Shown piece by piece: positions 54,290 to 61,955 of a stretch of 64,000 nucleotides of DNA. The stretch is from CAYVVT01 sp964454335 (lineage in GTDB: Bacteria; Fidelibacterota; UBA8477; JABMPR01): NCBI GenBank assembly GCA_964454335.1, contig CAYVVT010000003.1, forward strand, positions 124,001 through 188,000, written 5' to 3'. How positions within the stretch are numbered: position 1 is the stretch's first letter; the number at the start of each line of letters is the position of its first letter. Under the pieces are notes generated by a model. It did not search any database, had not been told where the DNA came from, and saw only the letters and a list, made by a program, of their open reading frames with translations. Position numbers and translations under genes: made by a program.

Positions 54290-55279
54290 TCAACTCAAGA
54301 TTCGGGTGGCCTCAAGGGCCATGGCGTTAACATTCTCAGGAGGGACATTTGGCAATAATGCCTCATGACTTGGACTGATGATCAGATTCGGACCAAGGAC
54401 CGATCTCACTCTGTCAACCTCAGTCCGTACTTCATCCGGGGATGCATTTACCAGCAGATCCTGGGTATCGATCCCACCCATGAAGCAGATCTTCCCACCG
54501 AAGTGTGATCGCAAGGTATCCGCATCCATCGACTCCGCCCGGGCCTGGATGGGATGTAGACAATCGACACCAATGTCGATCAATCGATCGATGATACGGT
54601 ATACCGATCCACAGGAGTGAAAGAAAACCTTGAGTCCATGGCTGTGCGCATGTTCGGTGAACAATTTCAAGGAAGGCAGGATAAATGTATCAAAGGCTTC
54701 GGGGCTGATCATCAGGTCTTGCTGAGTGCCGAAGTCGTTTCCGAAAAAATAGGCATCCAATTCACCGGCCACCTGTTGAAAGAAGGTATCATTCGTTTCC
54801 AGATAGAACTGTGAGACACGCCGGGTGACCTCCTGCACGAGCTGTGGTTCAAGATGCAGAAGGGCCATGTAGTTTTCCAGCCCGAACAGATTCATCACAT
54901 CGTGGTAGAAGGTGTTCCACATACCACCAATCCGGTAATACTCACCAGTGGATCTCAGTTCCAGGACAGCTTTGGAGTAATCGACCCTTCTTGGATCTGG
55001 CCAGGGATAGGATCCAGGATCAAAGCCGCGTGCTTCCTCAAGAGATAGCTGCTTATCTGGTCGGGGAAATCTACTTTGTCGATCCGGATATTCCCCTGCC
55101 TGTACCCAGCGTACATCATCCCCCAGGTGTTTTCGCAAATCCTCTTCGTTCGAAATACCAAAATACTTGTGCAGGATTGGCCATGTGTCACTGTGTGGAT
55201 CACCTAACCAGAAACCGCAGCGATCGACTTTTTCGCCATCGAAAAATGCTCTGATACGCTCTCTACCCGTTGGATTCAT
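54290..55279 (-). CDS. Uroporphyrinogen-decarboxylase-family (MtaA-like) methyltransferase
   Basis: The 329-residue UroD-fold protein has HSCG (His221, Cys223), FFGNDFGTQQDLM near 178-190 and CFMGGIDTQDLL near the C-terminus, as in the methyltransferase branch of the family. GAGGAA precedes the ATG. It is the shortest of the four UroD-like proteins in the window. It is divergent from the MtaB-type gene at 55467 across 187 bases that contain operator 4, so the two are probably induced together. In methanogens MtaA takes the methyl group from the corrinoid protein to coenzyme M; the acceptor here is unknown. Confidence 0.78.
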   Translation of the reverse strand: MNPTGRERIRAFFDGEKVDRCGFWLGDPHSDTWPILHKYFGISNEEDLRKHLGDDVRWVQAGEYPDRQSRFPRPDKQLSLEEARGFDPGSYPWPDPRRVDYSKAVLELRSTGEYYRIGGMWNTFYHDVMNLFGLENYMALLHLEPQLVQEVTRRVSQFYLETNDTFFQQVAGELDAYFFGNDFGTQQDLMISPEAFDTFILPSLKLFTEHAHSHGLKVFFHSCGSVYRIIDRLIDIGVDCLHPIQARAESMDADTLRSHFGGKICFMGGIDTQDLLVNASPDEVRTEVDRVRSVLGPNLIISPSHEALLPNVPPENVNAMALEATRILS

Positions 55280-55333
55280 TTGTTCCTCAGTTGAATGATA
55301 CGATAAAAATACGGTCCGCTGAGGAGAAAAGAC

Positions 55334-55348
55334 AACAAGTCATTTGAT
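55334..55348. promoter_or_regulatory. Operator 4 (ATCAA-N5-TTGTT on the minus strand) between methyltransferase genes
   Basis: Read on the minus strand this is ATCAAATGACTTGTT, 14 of 15 bases identical to the site at 23123. It lies 7 bases upstream of a plus-strand promoter-like pair and overlaps a weak minus-strand -35 (TTGTCT), so it could affect both divergent methyltransferase transcripts. Confidence 0.65.
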
Positions 55349-55354
55349 CTCTTC

Positions 55355-55383
55355 TTGATTGCCCCTGCGTTCTACTGTAGATT
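55355..55383 (+). promoter_or_regulatory. Possible sigma70-like promoter of the mtaB-type gene
   Basis: TTGATT (55355-55360) and TAGATT (55378-55383), each 4 of 6 consensus, are separated by 17 bases. The MtaB-type start is about 84 bases downstream. Confidence 0.4.
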
Positions 55384-55466
55384 CTTGTGCCATTCTCCCG
55401 CCTGAATGGGTTGCCTGGGCAGGAATAAAAGAGCGCCGGGAGAGTATGGTGAAAGGTAGTTGATCC

Positions 55467-56837
55467 ATGAATAACACGTACAATACTCTTGCCTATGACA
55501 GCCATGATCAGATGATCTTCGGCAAGGCCATCCATCCAGTATCCTGTGGTCATAATGTGGTCCTGGGAAGCGGCCTGGTGTTTCCAGAAGTTAATTTTAC
55601 CCTGCCCCCTACCCATATTGACACAGATGAAAAGGTCATTCTGGCCCAATATACAGAGATGATCGATTCAATTTTATCCCGCATGGTGACACTTGGAGTA
55701 CCCGGTGTGGTACTCGAATTCGAACAGCTGCCGCATATGACCCAGAGGCCGGAATTTGGTGCCGATATTACCTTCTTGATCAAAGAGAAACTTTCAGAAT
55801 TCCACGTCGAACATGCTCTGGCCGGGGCGCTGCGTACCACCATATGTGATATCCGGGAAGAGGTGCGTCCACCCCTCATGCGCCAAGGTGAATTCTCCAA
55901 TACCATGCTGAAGAGCTTTGAGTTGAACGCTGCCGCCGGAGCGGATCTCCTGAGCATAGAATCCATCGGCGGCAAGGATCTTTCTGATCAGGTCCTCCTG
56001 GAAGCGAACGCACCGGGTATCCTTTCCGCACTGGGAACCCTCGCTCCCCGCGATATGCACTGGTTGTGGTCAAATATCGTTCGCATCTGTGCTGCGCATC
56101 CCAATACCCTGCCCGCAGGAGATTCCGCCTGTGCCTTTGCCAACACTGCAATGGTACTGGCTGACAAGAAGTATATCCCGGAGGTCCTTGCGACCGTCGT
56201 TCGTGCAATGAGTGCGGTGCGATCACTGGCAGCTTATGAGGAAGGTGCCGTGGGCCCAAGTAAAGATTGCGCCTACGAAGGACCCGTGATCAAAGCCATT
56301 ACAGGTACCCCTATCAGTATGGAGGGTAAATCCTCAGCCTGTGCTCATTTCAGTCATCTTGGAAATGTTGCCAGTGCGGTGACGGATCTCTGGAGCAATG
56401 AATCAGTTCAGAATGTACGTCTGCTTTCAGGTTATGCACCTGAGGTGTTCAGCGAGATACTGGCATATGATTGCCGTCTCATGAACAAGGCCAGCGACAC
56501 CGGCACTGCCGAAATGCTTCGAGACCTGTTCATCGAGAGTGACGCCAGCATGAATATGCAAGCATGCATCATTACACCAGAGAATTCATTCAGAATTGCT
56601 GAGAGTATCGTTTCAGAAACAGACGACTTTCTGCGCACACGTGCAGCGGGTCTGACCGCCTGTGAGATCCTGCGAGAAGCAGATAAGGATGGCGAGATCA
56701 CCCTGTCAGAGCAGGAGAAGCCCTGGCTCGATATGATCGAGCAACATCTGAATGACAGCGTGGATGAAATGTCTGTCCTGGAAACGGTCAAGGTGCAGTA
56801 TGGACATCTCTTTCTGCCCGAGGAATACGGACTCTAG
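55467..56837 (+). CDS. mtaB: Methanol:corrinoid methyltransferase (MtaB type)
   Basis: The 456-residue protein is a full-length MtaB homologue. The three zinc ligands known from the methanogen enzyme are at matching places: Glu165 (LLSIESIGGKD), Cys222 (AGDSACAFANTAM) and Cys268 (GPSKDCAYEG). Flanking blocks AYEEGAVGPSKD, AITGTPISMEGK and the ending LFLPEEYGL also match. The enzyme breaks the C-O bond of methanol and puts the methyl on Co(I) of a corrinoid protein. AAAGGTAG precedes the ATG. It is divergent from two UroD-like methyltransferases and shares an operator region with them. Its stop lies in CTAG shared with the convergent esterase gene. Methanol is the likely substrate; a methoxy-sugar is an alternative. 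Confidence 0.88.
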   Translation: MNNTYNTLAYDSHDQMIFGKAIHPVSCGHNVVLGSGLVFPEVNFTLPPTHIDTDEKVILAQYTEMIDSILSRMVTLGVPGVVLEFEQLPHMTQRPEFGADITFLIKEKLSEFHVEHALAGALRTTICDIREEVRPPLMRQGEFSNTMLKSFELNAAAGADLLSIESIGGKDLSDQVLLEANAPGILSALGTLAPRDMHWLWSNIVRICAAHPNTLPAGDSACAFANTAMVLADKKYIPEVLATVVRAMSAVRSLAAYEEGAVGPSKDCAYEGPVIKAITGTPISMEGKSSACAHFSHLGNVASAVTDLWSNESVQNVRLLSGYAPEVFSEILAYDCRLMNKASDTGTAEMLRDLFIESDASMNMQACIITPENSFRIAESIVSETDDFLRTRAAGLTACEILREADKDGEITLSEQEKPWLDMIEQHLNDSVDEMSVLETVKVQYGHLFLPEEYGL

Positions 56838-58216
56838 TTTCCGTCCTTTTGCTCAATCTCCGCACTAAATGGCGTTGCGGGCAGGCCCTCAAGATTGAAA
56901 AGAATCGCTGTTGCAGTATCGGACCAGGAGAATCTGATCCGGACGGGATCATTTACCTGATCCGAGTGTACCACAAGCGTCTGGCCATCGATCCTGGCCT
57001 CAGCCTGGAACCAGTTGCCTTCCGCATTCCCGAGTTCAAATTCTCTCCCTGGCTCACTATCGAATCGTAATCCGCTCCCCAGACTCCAGGTCTCGAATTG
57101 AACACGTATGGACGAACCCTCGCGCTGTAGGGATCTGAAATGGGGGCCGGCATAAACGATGTCAGTTTTGTCATAGGTCCGTGCCAGGGCCCAGAGGGCA
57201 AGTCGCTGACCAACCGGGGCTTTGTTCACTGGATGGACGTCTTCAAGGTCACCGAGATCCGTTGTCACTACCATACCGGTGTTTGGTACCTTATTGAAGG
57301 TTTGCGCCTGAGCCTCTCTCAATGCGGGCATCTGACCCTTGATCTCATGGTTGTAGGGTGCGAGTTGAACAAAGTAGAATGGGAGATCAGAATTCTGCAG
57401 CAGGGATCTCCAGTCGGCGATCAAGGCAGTGAATTGTTCCCGGTATGCTTCTGCCCAGGCGATGTTTGATTCACCCTGATACCAGATCACCCCACGGATC
57501 GCGTAATGACGCAGTGGGTGGATCATCCCCCAGTACAGCGCGCTGGGATAGGCGGGTTCGAGGTCCTCGGGTTGTCCAAATGCATAGGCGATCCCCAGAC
57601 GGGTGTTACTCTCCGGACTGCTCCAGCTTTCGATGGCCGTGGCGGACCAGGCGGTGTTGATTATCCCTATCGGTACCTTGAGCTCATGGTGCAAGGATCT
57701 GGCAAAGAAATAGGATACAGCACTGAGCTTACCTACCGTTTCAGGAAGGGCTTTGGTCCACACACCTCCTACATCCTTTACTGATTCAGAGGCCAGCTTC
57801 TTTGCAACCGTGAATATCCTGATCTCCTGGAACTGTGCCTCAGCGATGTGCTTGTCAGCATCGAGGATGGAGTTCTCAAAATAATCACTACCCAGGATGG
57901 GCATCTCCATATTGGATTGTCCGGAGGCCAGCCAGACCTCACCACAGAGGATGTCAGTGATGTTTATTTCCTGATTGTCCTGATTCAATCTGAGTTCATA
58001 GGGACCTCCAGCGGGAGGTGGTTGCAGATCGATTATCCAGTGACCATCCTGGTTTGCTTTGACTTCCAGAGCTTGATCCAGCCAACTGGGCATGACGACT
58101 ACAGACCTCTGTGCTGGAGCCAGGCCCCAGATCCTGTTGGACTGGCCCTGCTGCAATACCATTCCAATTGATATCAGTTGACAGGGAAGTTGGAGTATCT
58201 CAGAACTATAATTCAT
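56834..58216 (-). CDS. Sialate O-acetylesterase-family SGNH esterase
   Basis: The 460-residue protein matches the sialate O-acetylesterase family. The nucleophile is Ser101 in ASGQSNMEMP, followed by INTAWSATAIESW near 190 and IWYQGESNIAW near 240. The late catalytic pair lies in DLEDVHPVNK. These enzymes remove acetyl groups from sugars such as sialic acid or xylan and mannan units. No cleavable signal peptide is evident at the N-terminus (MNYSSEILQLP), so it may be cytoplasmic. It is convergent with the MtaB-type gene, sharing CTAG. Here it probably deacylates imported glycan pieces; sialic acid itself is not suggested by neighbours. Confidence 0.8.
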   Translation of the reverse strand: MNYSSEILQLPCQLISIGMVLQQGQSNRIWGLAPAQRSVVVMPSWLDQALEVKANQDGHWIIDLQPPPAGGPYELRLNQDNQEINITDILCGEVWLASGQSNMEMPILGSDYFENSILDADKHIAEAQFQEIRIFTVAKKLASESVKDVGGVWTKALPETVGKLSAVSYFFARSLHHELKVPIGIINTAWSATAIESWSSPESNTRLGIAYAFGQPEDLEPAYPSALYWGMIHPLRHYAIRGVIWYQGESNIAWAEAYREQFTALIADWRSLLQNSDLPFYFVQLAPYNHEIKGQMPALREAQAQTFNKVPNTGMVVTTDLGDLEDVHPVNKAPVGQRLALWALARTYDKTDIVYAGPHFRSLQREGSSIRVQFETWSLGSGLRFDSEPGREFELGNAEGNWFQAEARIDGQTLVVHSDQVNDPVRIRFSWSDTATAILFNLEGLPATPFSAEIEQKDGN

Positions 58217-58419
58217 TTTTCAAGACAGATTTAATCCGCAATAGTCTTTGGGGCAAGTACGCTTCATCGCGAGATCACCAAAAGACCTGAAACAGCGGTG
58301 GTCATTCCTTTTTTCTCTACTATCTTCAATCCGCAGAAAATTGAGGATGTGTTTAGCATATCAGATTTCATGGCTGAAAATGCTTTTGAATGCGATCATT
58401 GTCAGTATAAATAAATGAT

Positions 58420-58436
58420 GTGACAAATAATGTCAC
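58420..58436. promoter_or_regulatory. Perfect inverted repeat upstream of the polysaccharide locus
   Basis: GTGACA-AATAA-TGTCAC is a perfect 6-base inverted repeat around 5 bases. It lies about 107 bases upstream of the glycosyltransferase start in the 326-base divergent region 58217-58542, which otherwise holds no gene that I can see. It does not match the ATCAA-N5-TTGAT operator. The spacing does not fit the CRP consensus. Confidence 0.45.
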
Positions 58437-58466
58437 TATATCAGGGGGACACCTTCCCAATCCTAC

Positions 58467-58480
58467 GGTCCTTGAGGACC
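58467..58480. other. Short hairpin in the leader of the polysaccharide locus
   Basis: GGTCC-TTGA-GGACC can form a 5-base-pair stem with a 4-base loop, about 63 bases before the glycosyltransferase start. It is too far from a U-run to be a simple terminator; a leader-RNA role is possible. Confidence 0.3.
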
Positions 58481-58542
58481 ATCCACCAGGAAGTTGCTAC
58501 CCCAATTGATTGAAAACGCATGGTGTTACAAGGTGTGCATAG

Positions 58543-59643
58543 ATGAAAGTGGCGATCATACATTTTGTATTACTCTACATGAGTGGTGCCGAGAGGGTTC
58601 TGGAGGCTCTTTGCGAGTTGTACCCGGATGCCGACATTTTTACTCATGTTTATGATCCCGAGAACATCCCTGCCCATATCAGGAAGCACACGATAAAAAC
58701 CACCTTTATCAACCGGATGCCCGGAGCTGCGAAACTTTACAAGCTTTACCTGCCATTCATGCCCTTTGCCCTGGAACAATTGGATCTTAGCGGTTACGAT
58801 CTGGTGATAAGTTGTGAATCAGGTCCCACCAAAGGTATCATACCTGATCCGGACGCCACTCATGTATGCTATTGTCATACCCCTATGCGCTACATCTGGG
58901 ATATGTACCATGATTATGTTGAGCGAAAAAATCCTGTTGTAAGATTCTTCGCCGCAATCTTCACACATTCCTTGAGGATCTGGGACGTGACAACATCAGC
59001 ACGTGTGGATCAGTTTATCGCGAACTCCCACTTTGTCGCACGCAGGATCAAGCGATATTACCATCGTAACTCCATCGTGATCCCACCTCCCGTAAACACA
59101 ACCAGCTTCACAGTTGCGGAGGAAGATGAGGACTATTACCTCTGGCTGGGTCGTCTGGTCCATTATAAACGCCCGGATATCGCAGTAAAGGCTTTCAATC
59201 AGAATGGCAGGCGATTGATCATGATCGGCGCAGGTGCAGAATATGAAAAACTGAGGCGCAGCGCCAATCCGAATATTGAACTCCTTGGCTACCAGCCATT
59301 TGAAGTGATCAAGACCAAATTATCCCGCTGCCGGGCATTGATCTTCCCTGGAATAGAAGATGCCGGGATCATACCGGTGGAGGCCATGGCTGCCGGACGC
59401 CCCGTTATCGCCTTTGATAAGGGCGGGGTGGAATCCACCATCATCGATGGGATGAATGGTGTTATGTTCCAGGAGCAAACCCCGGAAGGCTTGAATCTTG
59501 CCATCGAGCGGTTTGAAAAAATGGAAGACAAGTTCGACGCCGAGAAAATTTCAGCTCATGCAGCGCAATTCGATAAGAGTATTTTCATGCGGTCATTTGA
59601 TGAAGCCGCAACCAGGGTTATCAATGAGAGAAAACAACCATGA
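58543..59643 (+). CDS. Glycosyltransferase family 4 protein (WbaZ-like)
   Basis: The 366-residue retaining glycosyltransferase has the GT4 layout. The N-terminal acceptor domain begins MKVAIIHFVLLYMSGAERVLEAL with CYCHTPMRYIWDMY near 108-121. The C-terminal nucleotide-sugar domain contains WLGRLVHYKRPDIAVKAF near 205-222 and PGIEDAGIIPVEAMAAGRPVIA near 268-290, holding the E-x7-E type motif. It resembles WbaZ mannosyltransferases of O-antigen synthesis. AAGGTG lies upstream of the start. It leads a plus-strand group with Wza-like, Wzz-like and sulfotransferase genes, so it probably adds a sugar to a surface polysaccharide repeat unit at the cytoplasmic membrane. Confidence 0.85.
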   Translation: MKVAIIHFVLLYMSGAERVLEALCELYPDADIFTHVYDPENIPAHIRKHTIKTTFINRMPGAAKLYKLYLPFMPFALEQLDLSGYDLVISCESGPTKGIIPDPDATHVCYCHTPMRYIWDMYHDYVERKNPVVRFFAAIFTHSLRIWDVTTSARVDQFIANSHFVARRIKRYYHRNSIVIPPPVNTTSFTVAEEDEDYYLWLGRLVHYKRPDIAVKAFNQNGRRLIMIGAGAEYEKLRRSANPNIELLGYQPFEVIKTKLSRCRALIFPGIEDAGIIPVEAMAAGRPVIAFDKGGVESTIIDGMNGVMFQEQTPEGLNLAIERFEKMEDKFDAEKISAHAAQFDKSIFMRSFDEAATRVINERKQP

Positions 59644-59723
59644 ATCAGCAGAGCGGTCACCGATACTATAATAAGTCCAGTATAATCCTACGTGCAGATT
59701 ATTAGATTTCGCATGGAGTGAAC

Positions 59724-61934
59724 ATGATACAAAGAATCCTTCTTCTCATTAGCATCACGCTTATCACATCAATCCAGGCCCAATCCATTAAGGAGCTGGT
59801 TGAGCAAGCCGGTGATATCTCAACAAGCACGATCCCGGAACTCCAGGATGTTACCCTGCCAGACACACTTTCGGCACTCCCTGCCGAGATCCCCGCAGAG
59901 ACGACGATAGAGTTGGAACCCATCAGCCCAGACACCATGGAGATCAAACAATACGGATATGATTATTTCTCAAACAGAAGCACACTGATCCTGCTCGATA
60001 ATCTTCCAGCTCCAAGCAAATACATGCTGGGTCCGGGAGACGAGATCATCATCACCTTGTGGGGAGAGACAGAGCTCAGAGAGAAAGCTACCATTTCCCG
60101 TGATGGTAGTATCTATCTGGGAAATGTCGGTCTGGTCAATCTGACGGGCTTGAGTCTAGAGCAGGCCAGACGTGAGCTCCGAGTCCGTTTTGAGAAGGTA
60201 TATTCGACTTTGAGAGGTGGCAGCTCTGCCTCCACCTTCATGGAGGTATCTCTAGGAACGCTCAAATCGATAAATGTCCACTTTCTCGGTGAAGTGAATA
60301 CTCCTGGCGTTCTCTCTATCCATCCATTCTCAACTGTGACCACGGCACTTATACAGGCCGGCGGCGTATCAGTGATCGGCAGCCTAAGGGATATCCGTAT
60401 TATCAGGGACGGTGAGACCATCGCTTCGCTTGACTTCTACAGCTATTTACAGAGTGGTTCCAGGGCTTCCGACATTCGACTGGTCGATAATGACATCATT
60501 TCCGTGCCCATTCGAAAGAATAGTATCCAGATCAGTGGCAAGATCCGCAAACCTGGTGTTTTCGAACTCCTGGATGACGAGAGCCTGGACGACCTGATCC
60601 GCTTCGCTGGAGGTTTGCCCAACGATGCTGGTACCCGGGTTGAGATCAACCGCATCCTGCCACTGGAATACCGGCAAAACCAGGATGATATCATTACGAA
60701 CATCTGGATCGATCTCATCGGGCCCACTGACACCAACCTACTGGATGGTGACAGGATCACTATCCATCCTCTGATCACATCAGAGCTTACTGTGCACGTG
60801 GAGGGAACAGTTAAGAATCCAGGTAGCTTTGCTCTCTCTTCAGATATGCGGGTCAGAGACCTGCTCGAACTCTCTGGTGGCGTGTTTACCAGTGATCACT
60901 GGATGAAGGTATATCCATACAGAGCAGATCTGATGCGTCACGATCCGTACACCGCCAGATCAAAGATCATTCCCATCAGGCTGGATAAGCTGAAAGATGG
61001 CCAGGAAGATCAGAATCTGCTGCTGGAAGAAGGTGATGAACTCATCATCTACCCGGTAGACATCAATAATTACGAAAATATTGTCCGCATCCATGGTGAT
61101 GTTCGCAATCCAGGCGAGTACTCCCTGGCTGAGAATATGGGCCTCACCGACCTCATTCTCAGGGCTGGTGGCTTCAACTTCAGTGCTTATCCCGCAGAAG
61201 TTGTCATTAACAGTATCGATCCTTTCAATATCAATTCCACAACACTCTCCACTGAGGTAAAGGTCAAAATCGAACCAGATATTTTCAGCAGTTATCCAGA
61301 GCTCGGGGATAGAAAATTAAAGCATCTGGATCAGGTCTTCGTCCGCAAGCATCCAGAATTCCAGATCCAGAGGAACATTATCCTGGAAGGTGAGATCAGG
61401 TTCCCCGGGACCTATGCTCTTGAGAAAAAGGATGAAACACTTGAAAGTGTCATCGAACGCGCAGGCGGCTTCACTGATGAAGCCTTTATTGAGGGATTGC
61501 GGATCTCAAGGAGTGAGAAAAGACTCATCCTGGAGCGGAAGGGTGGTGAAAAAGTCGATCTTGACCTTCCCCTGCGCCCCGCGGATCAGATCTTCGTGCC
61601 CAAGCACGTCAATACTGTAGAGGTCCTGGGTGAGGTGAACAGCCCGGGCTTGATCCAGTACCACAAGGGTCGTGATGTTAAAGATTATATCGAGATCGCT
61701 GGTGGGTACACCCTCGATGCTGATCGTTCGAGCATCGCGGTGTATTATGCCAATGGGGAATCAAAGAACAGACTCCTGATGATAGATCCTGCCGTGAGAG
61801 AAGGGAGTATGATTGTCGTGTACAAGAAGCCTGAGGAATTGCCTCTTGATAAAACGACACTTGTCACTGATGTCACTACCATCGTGATCCAATCTCTGTC
61901 GTTGCTGCTAGTAGCGAATAGACTCATCCAATGA
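59724..61934 (+). CDS. Polysaccharide export protein with SLBB domains (Wza-like)
   Basis: The 736-residue protein has a signal peptide (ILLLISITLITSIQAQ). A Poly_export domain starts KYMLGPGDEIIITLWG near residue 95. At least five SLBB-type repeats follow, each near a phrase such as VHFLGEVNTPGVL, IQISGKIRKPGVF, VHVEGTVKNPGSF, VRIHGDVRNPGEY and VEVLGEVNSPGLI. A C-terminal hydrophobic stretch (TIVIQSLSLLLVANRL) may cross the outer membrane. The number of SLBB repeats is higher than in E. coli Wza (two). GGAG six bases before this ATG decides the start over a GTG two codons earlier. It should form the outer-membrane export channel of the polysaccharide. Confidence 0.88.
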   Translation: MIQRILLLISITLITSIQAQSIKELVEQAGDISTSTIPELQDVTLPDTLSALPAEIPAETTIELEPISPDTMEIKQYGYDYFSNRSTLILLDNLPAPSKYMLGPGDEIIITLWGETELREKATISRDGSIYLGNVGLVNLTGLSLEQARRELRVRFEKVYSTLRGGSSASTFMEVSLGTLKSINVHFLGEVNTPGVLSIHPFSTVTTALIQAGGVSVIGSLRDIRIIRDGETIASLDFYSYLQSGSRASDIRLVDNDIISVPIRKNSIQISGKIRKPGVFELLDDESLDDLIRFAGGLPNDAGTRVEINRILPLEYRQNQDDIITNIWIDLIGPTDTNLLDGDRITIHPLITSELTVHVEGTVKNPGSFALSSDMRVRDLLELSGGVFTSDHWMKVYPYRADLMRHDPYTARSKIIPIRLDKLKDGQEDQNLLLEEGDELIIYPVDINNYENIVRIHGDVRNPGEYSLAENMGLTDLILRAGGFNFSAYPAEVVINSIDPFNINSTTLSTEVKVKIEPDIFSSYPELGDRKLKHLDQVFVRKHPEFQIQRNIILEGEIRFPGTYALEKKDETLESVIERAGGFTDEAFIEGLRISRSEKRLILERKGGEKVDLDLPLRPADQIFVPKHVNTVEVLGEVNSPGLIQYHKGRDVKDYIEIAGGYTLDADRSSIAVYYANGESKNRLLMIDPAVREGSMIVVYKKPEELPLDKTTLVTDVTTIVIQSLSLLLVANRLIQ

Positions 61935-61955
61935 TTTTAATTTTTGGTGAAGTAC

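Noticed and set aside
29469..55279. The four UroD-like proteins as heme-synthesis HemE
   Set aside because: They lack the N-terminal arginine motif of HemE and carry HxCG zinc motifs typical of corrinoid methyltransferases; heme genes are absent.
58419..58437. CRP-type site at the palindrome before the polysaccharide locus
   Set aside because: The TGTGA and TCACT halves are separated by nine bases rather than the six needed for CRP.
59586..59600. Operator-like GGTCATTTGATG in the glycosyltransferase gene
   Set aside because: Only about 11 of 15 positions match, one arm is missing, and it encodes part of a normal protein sequence far from a promoter.
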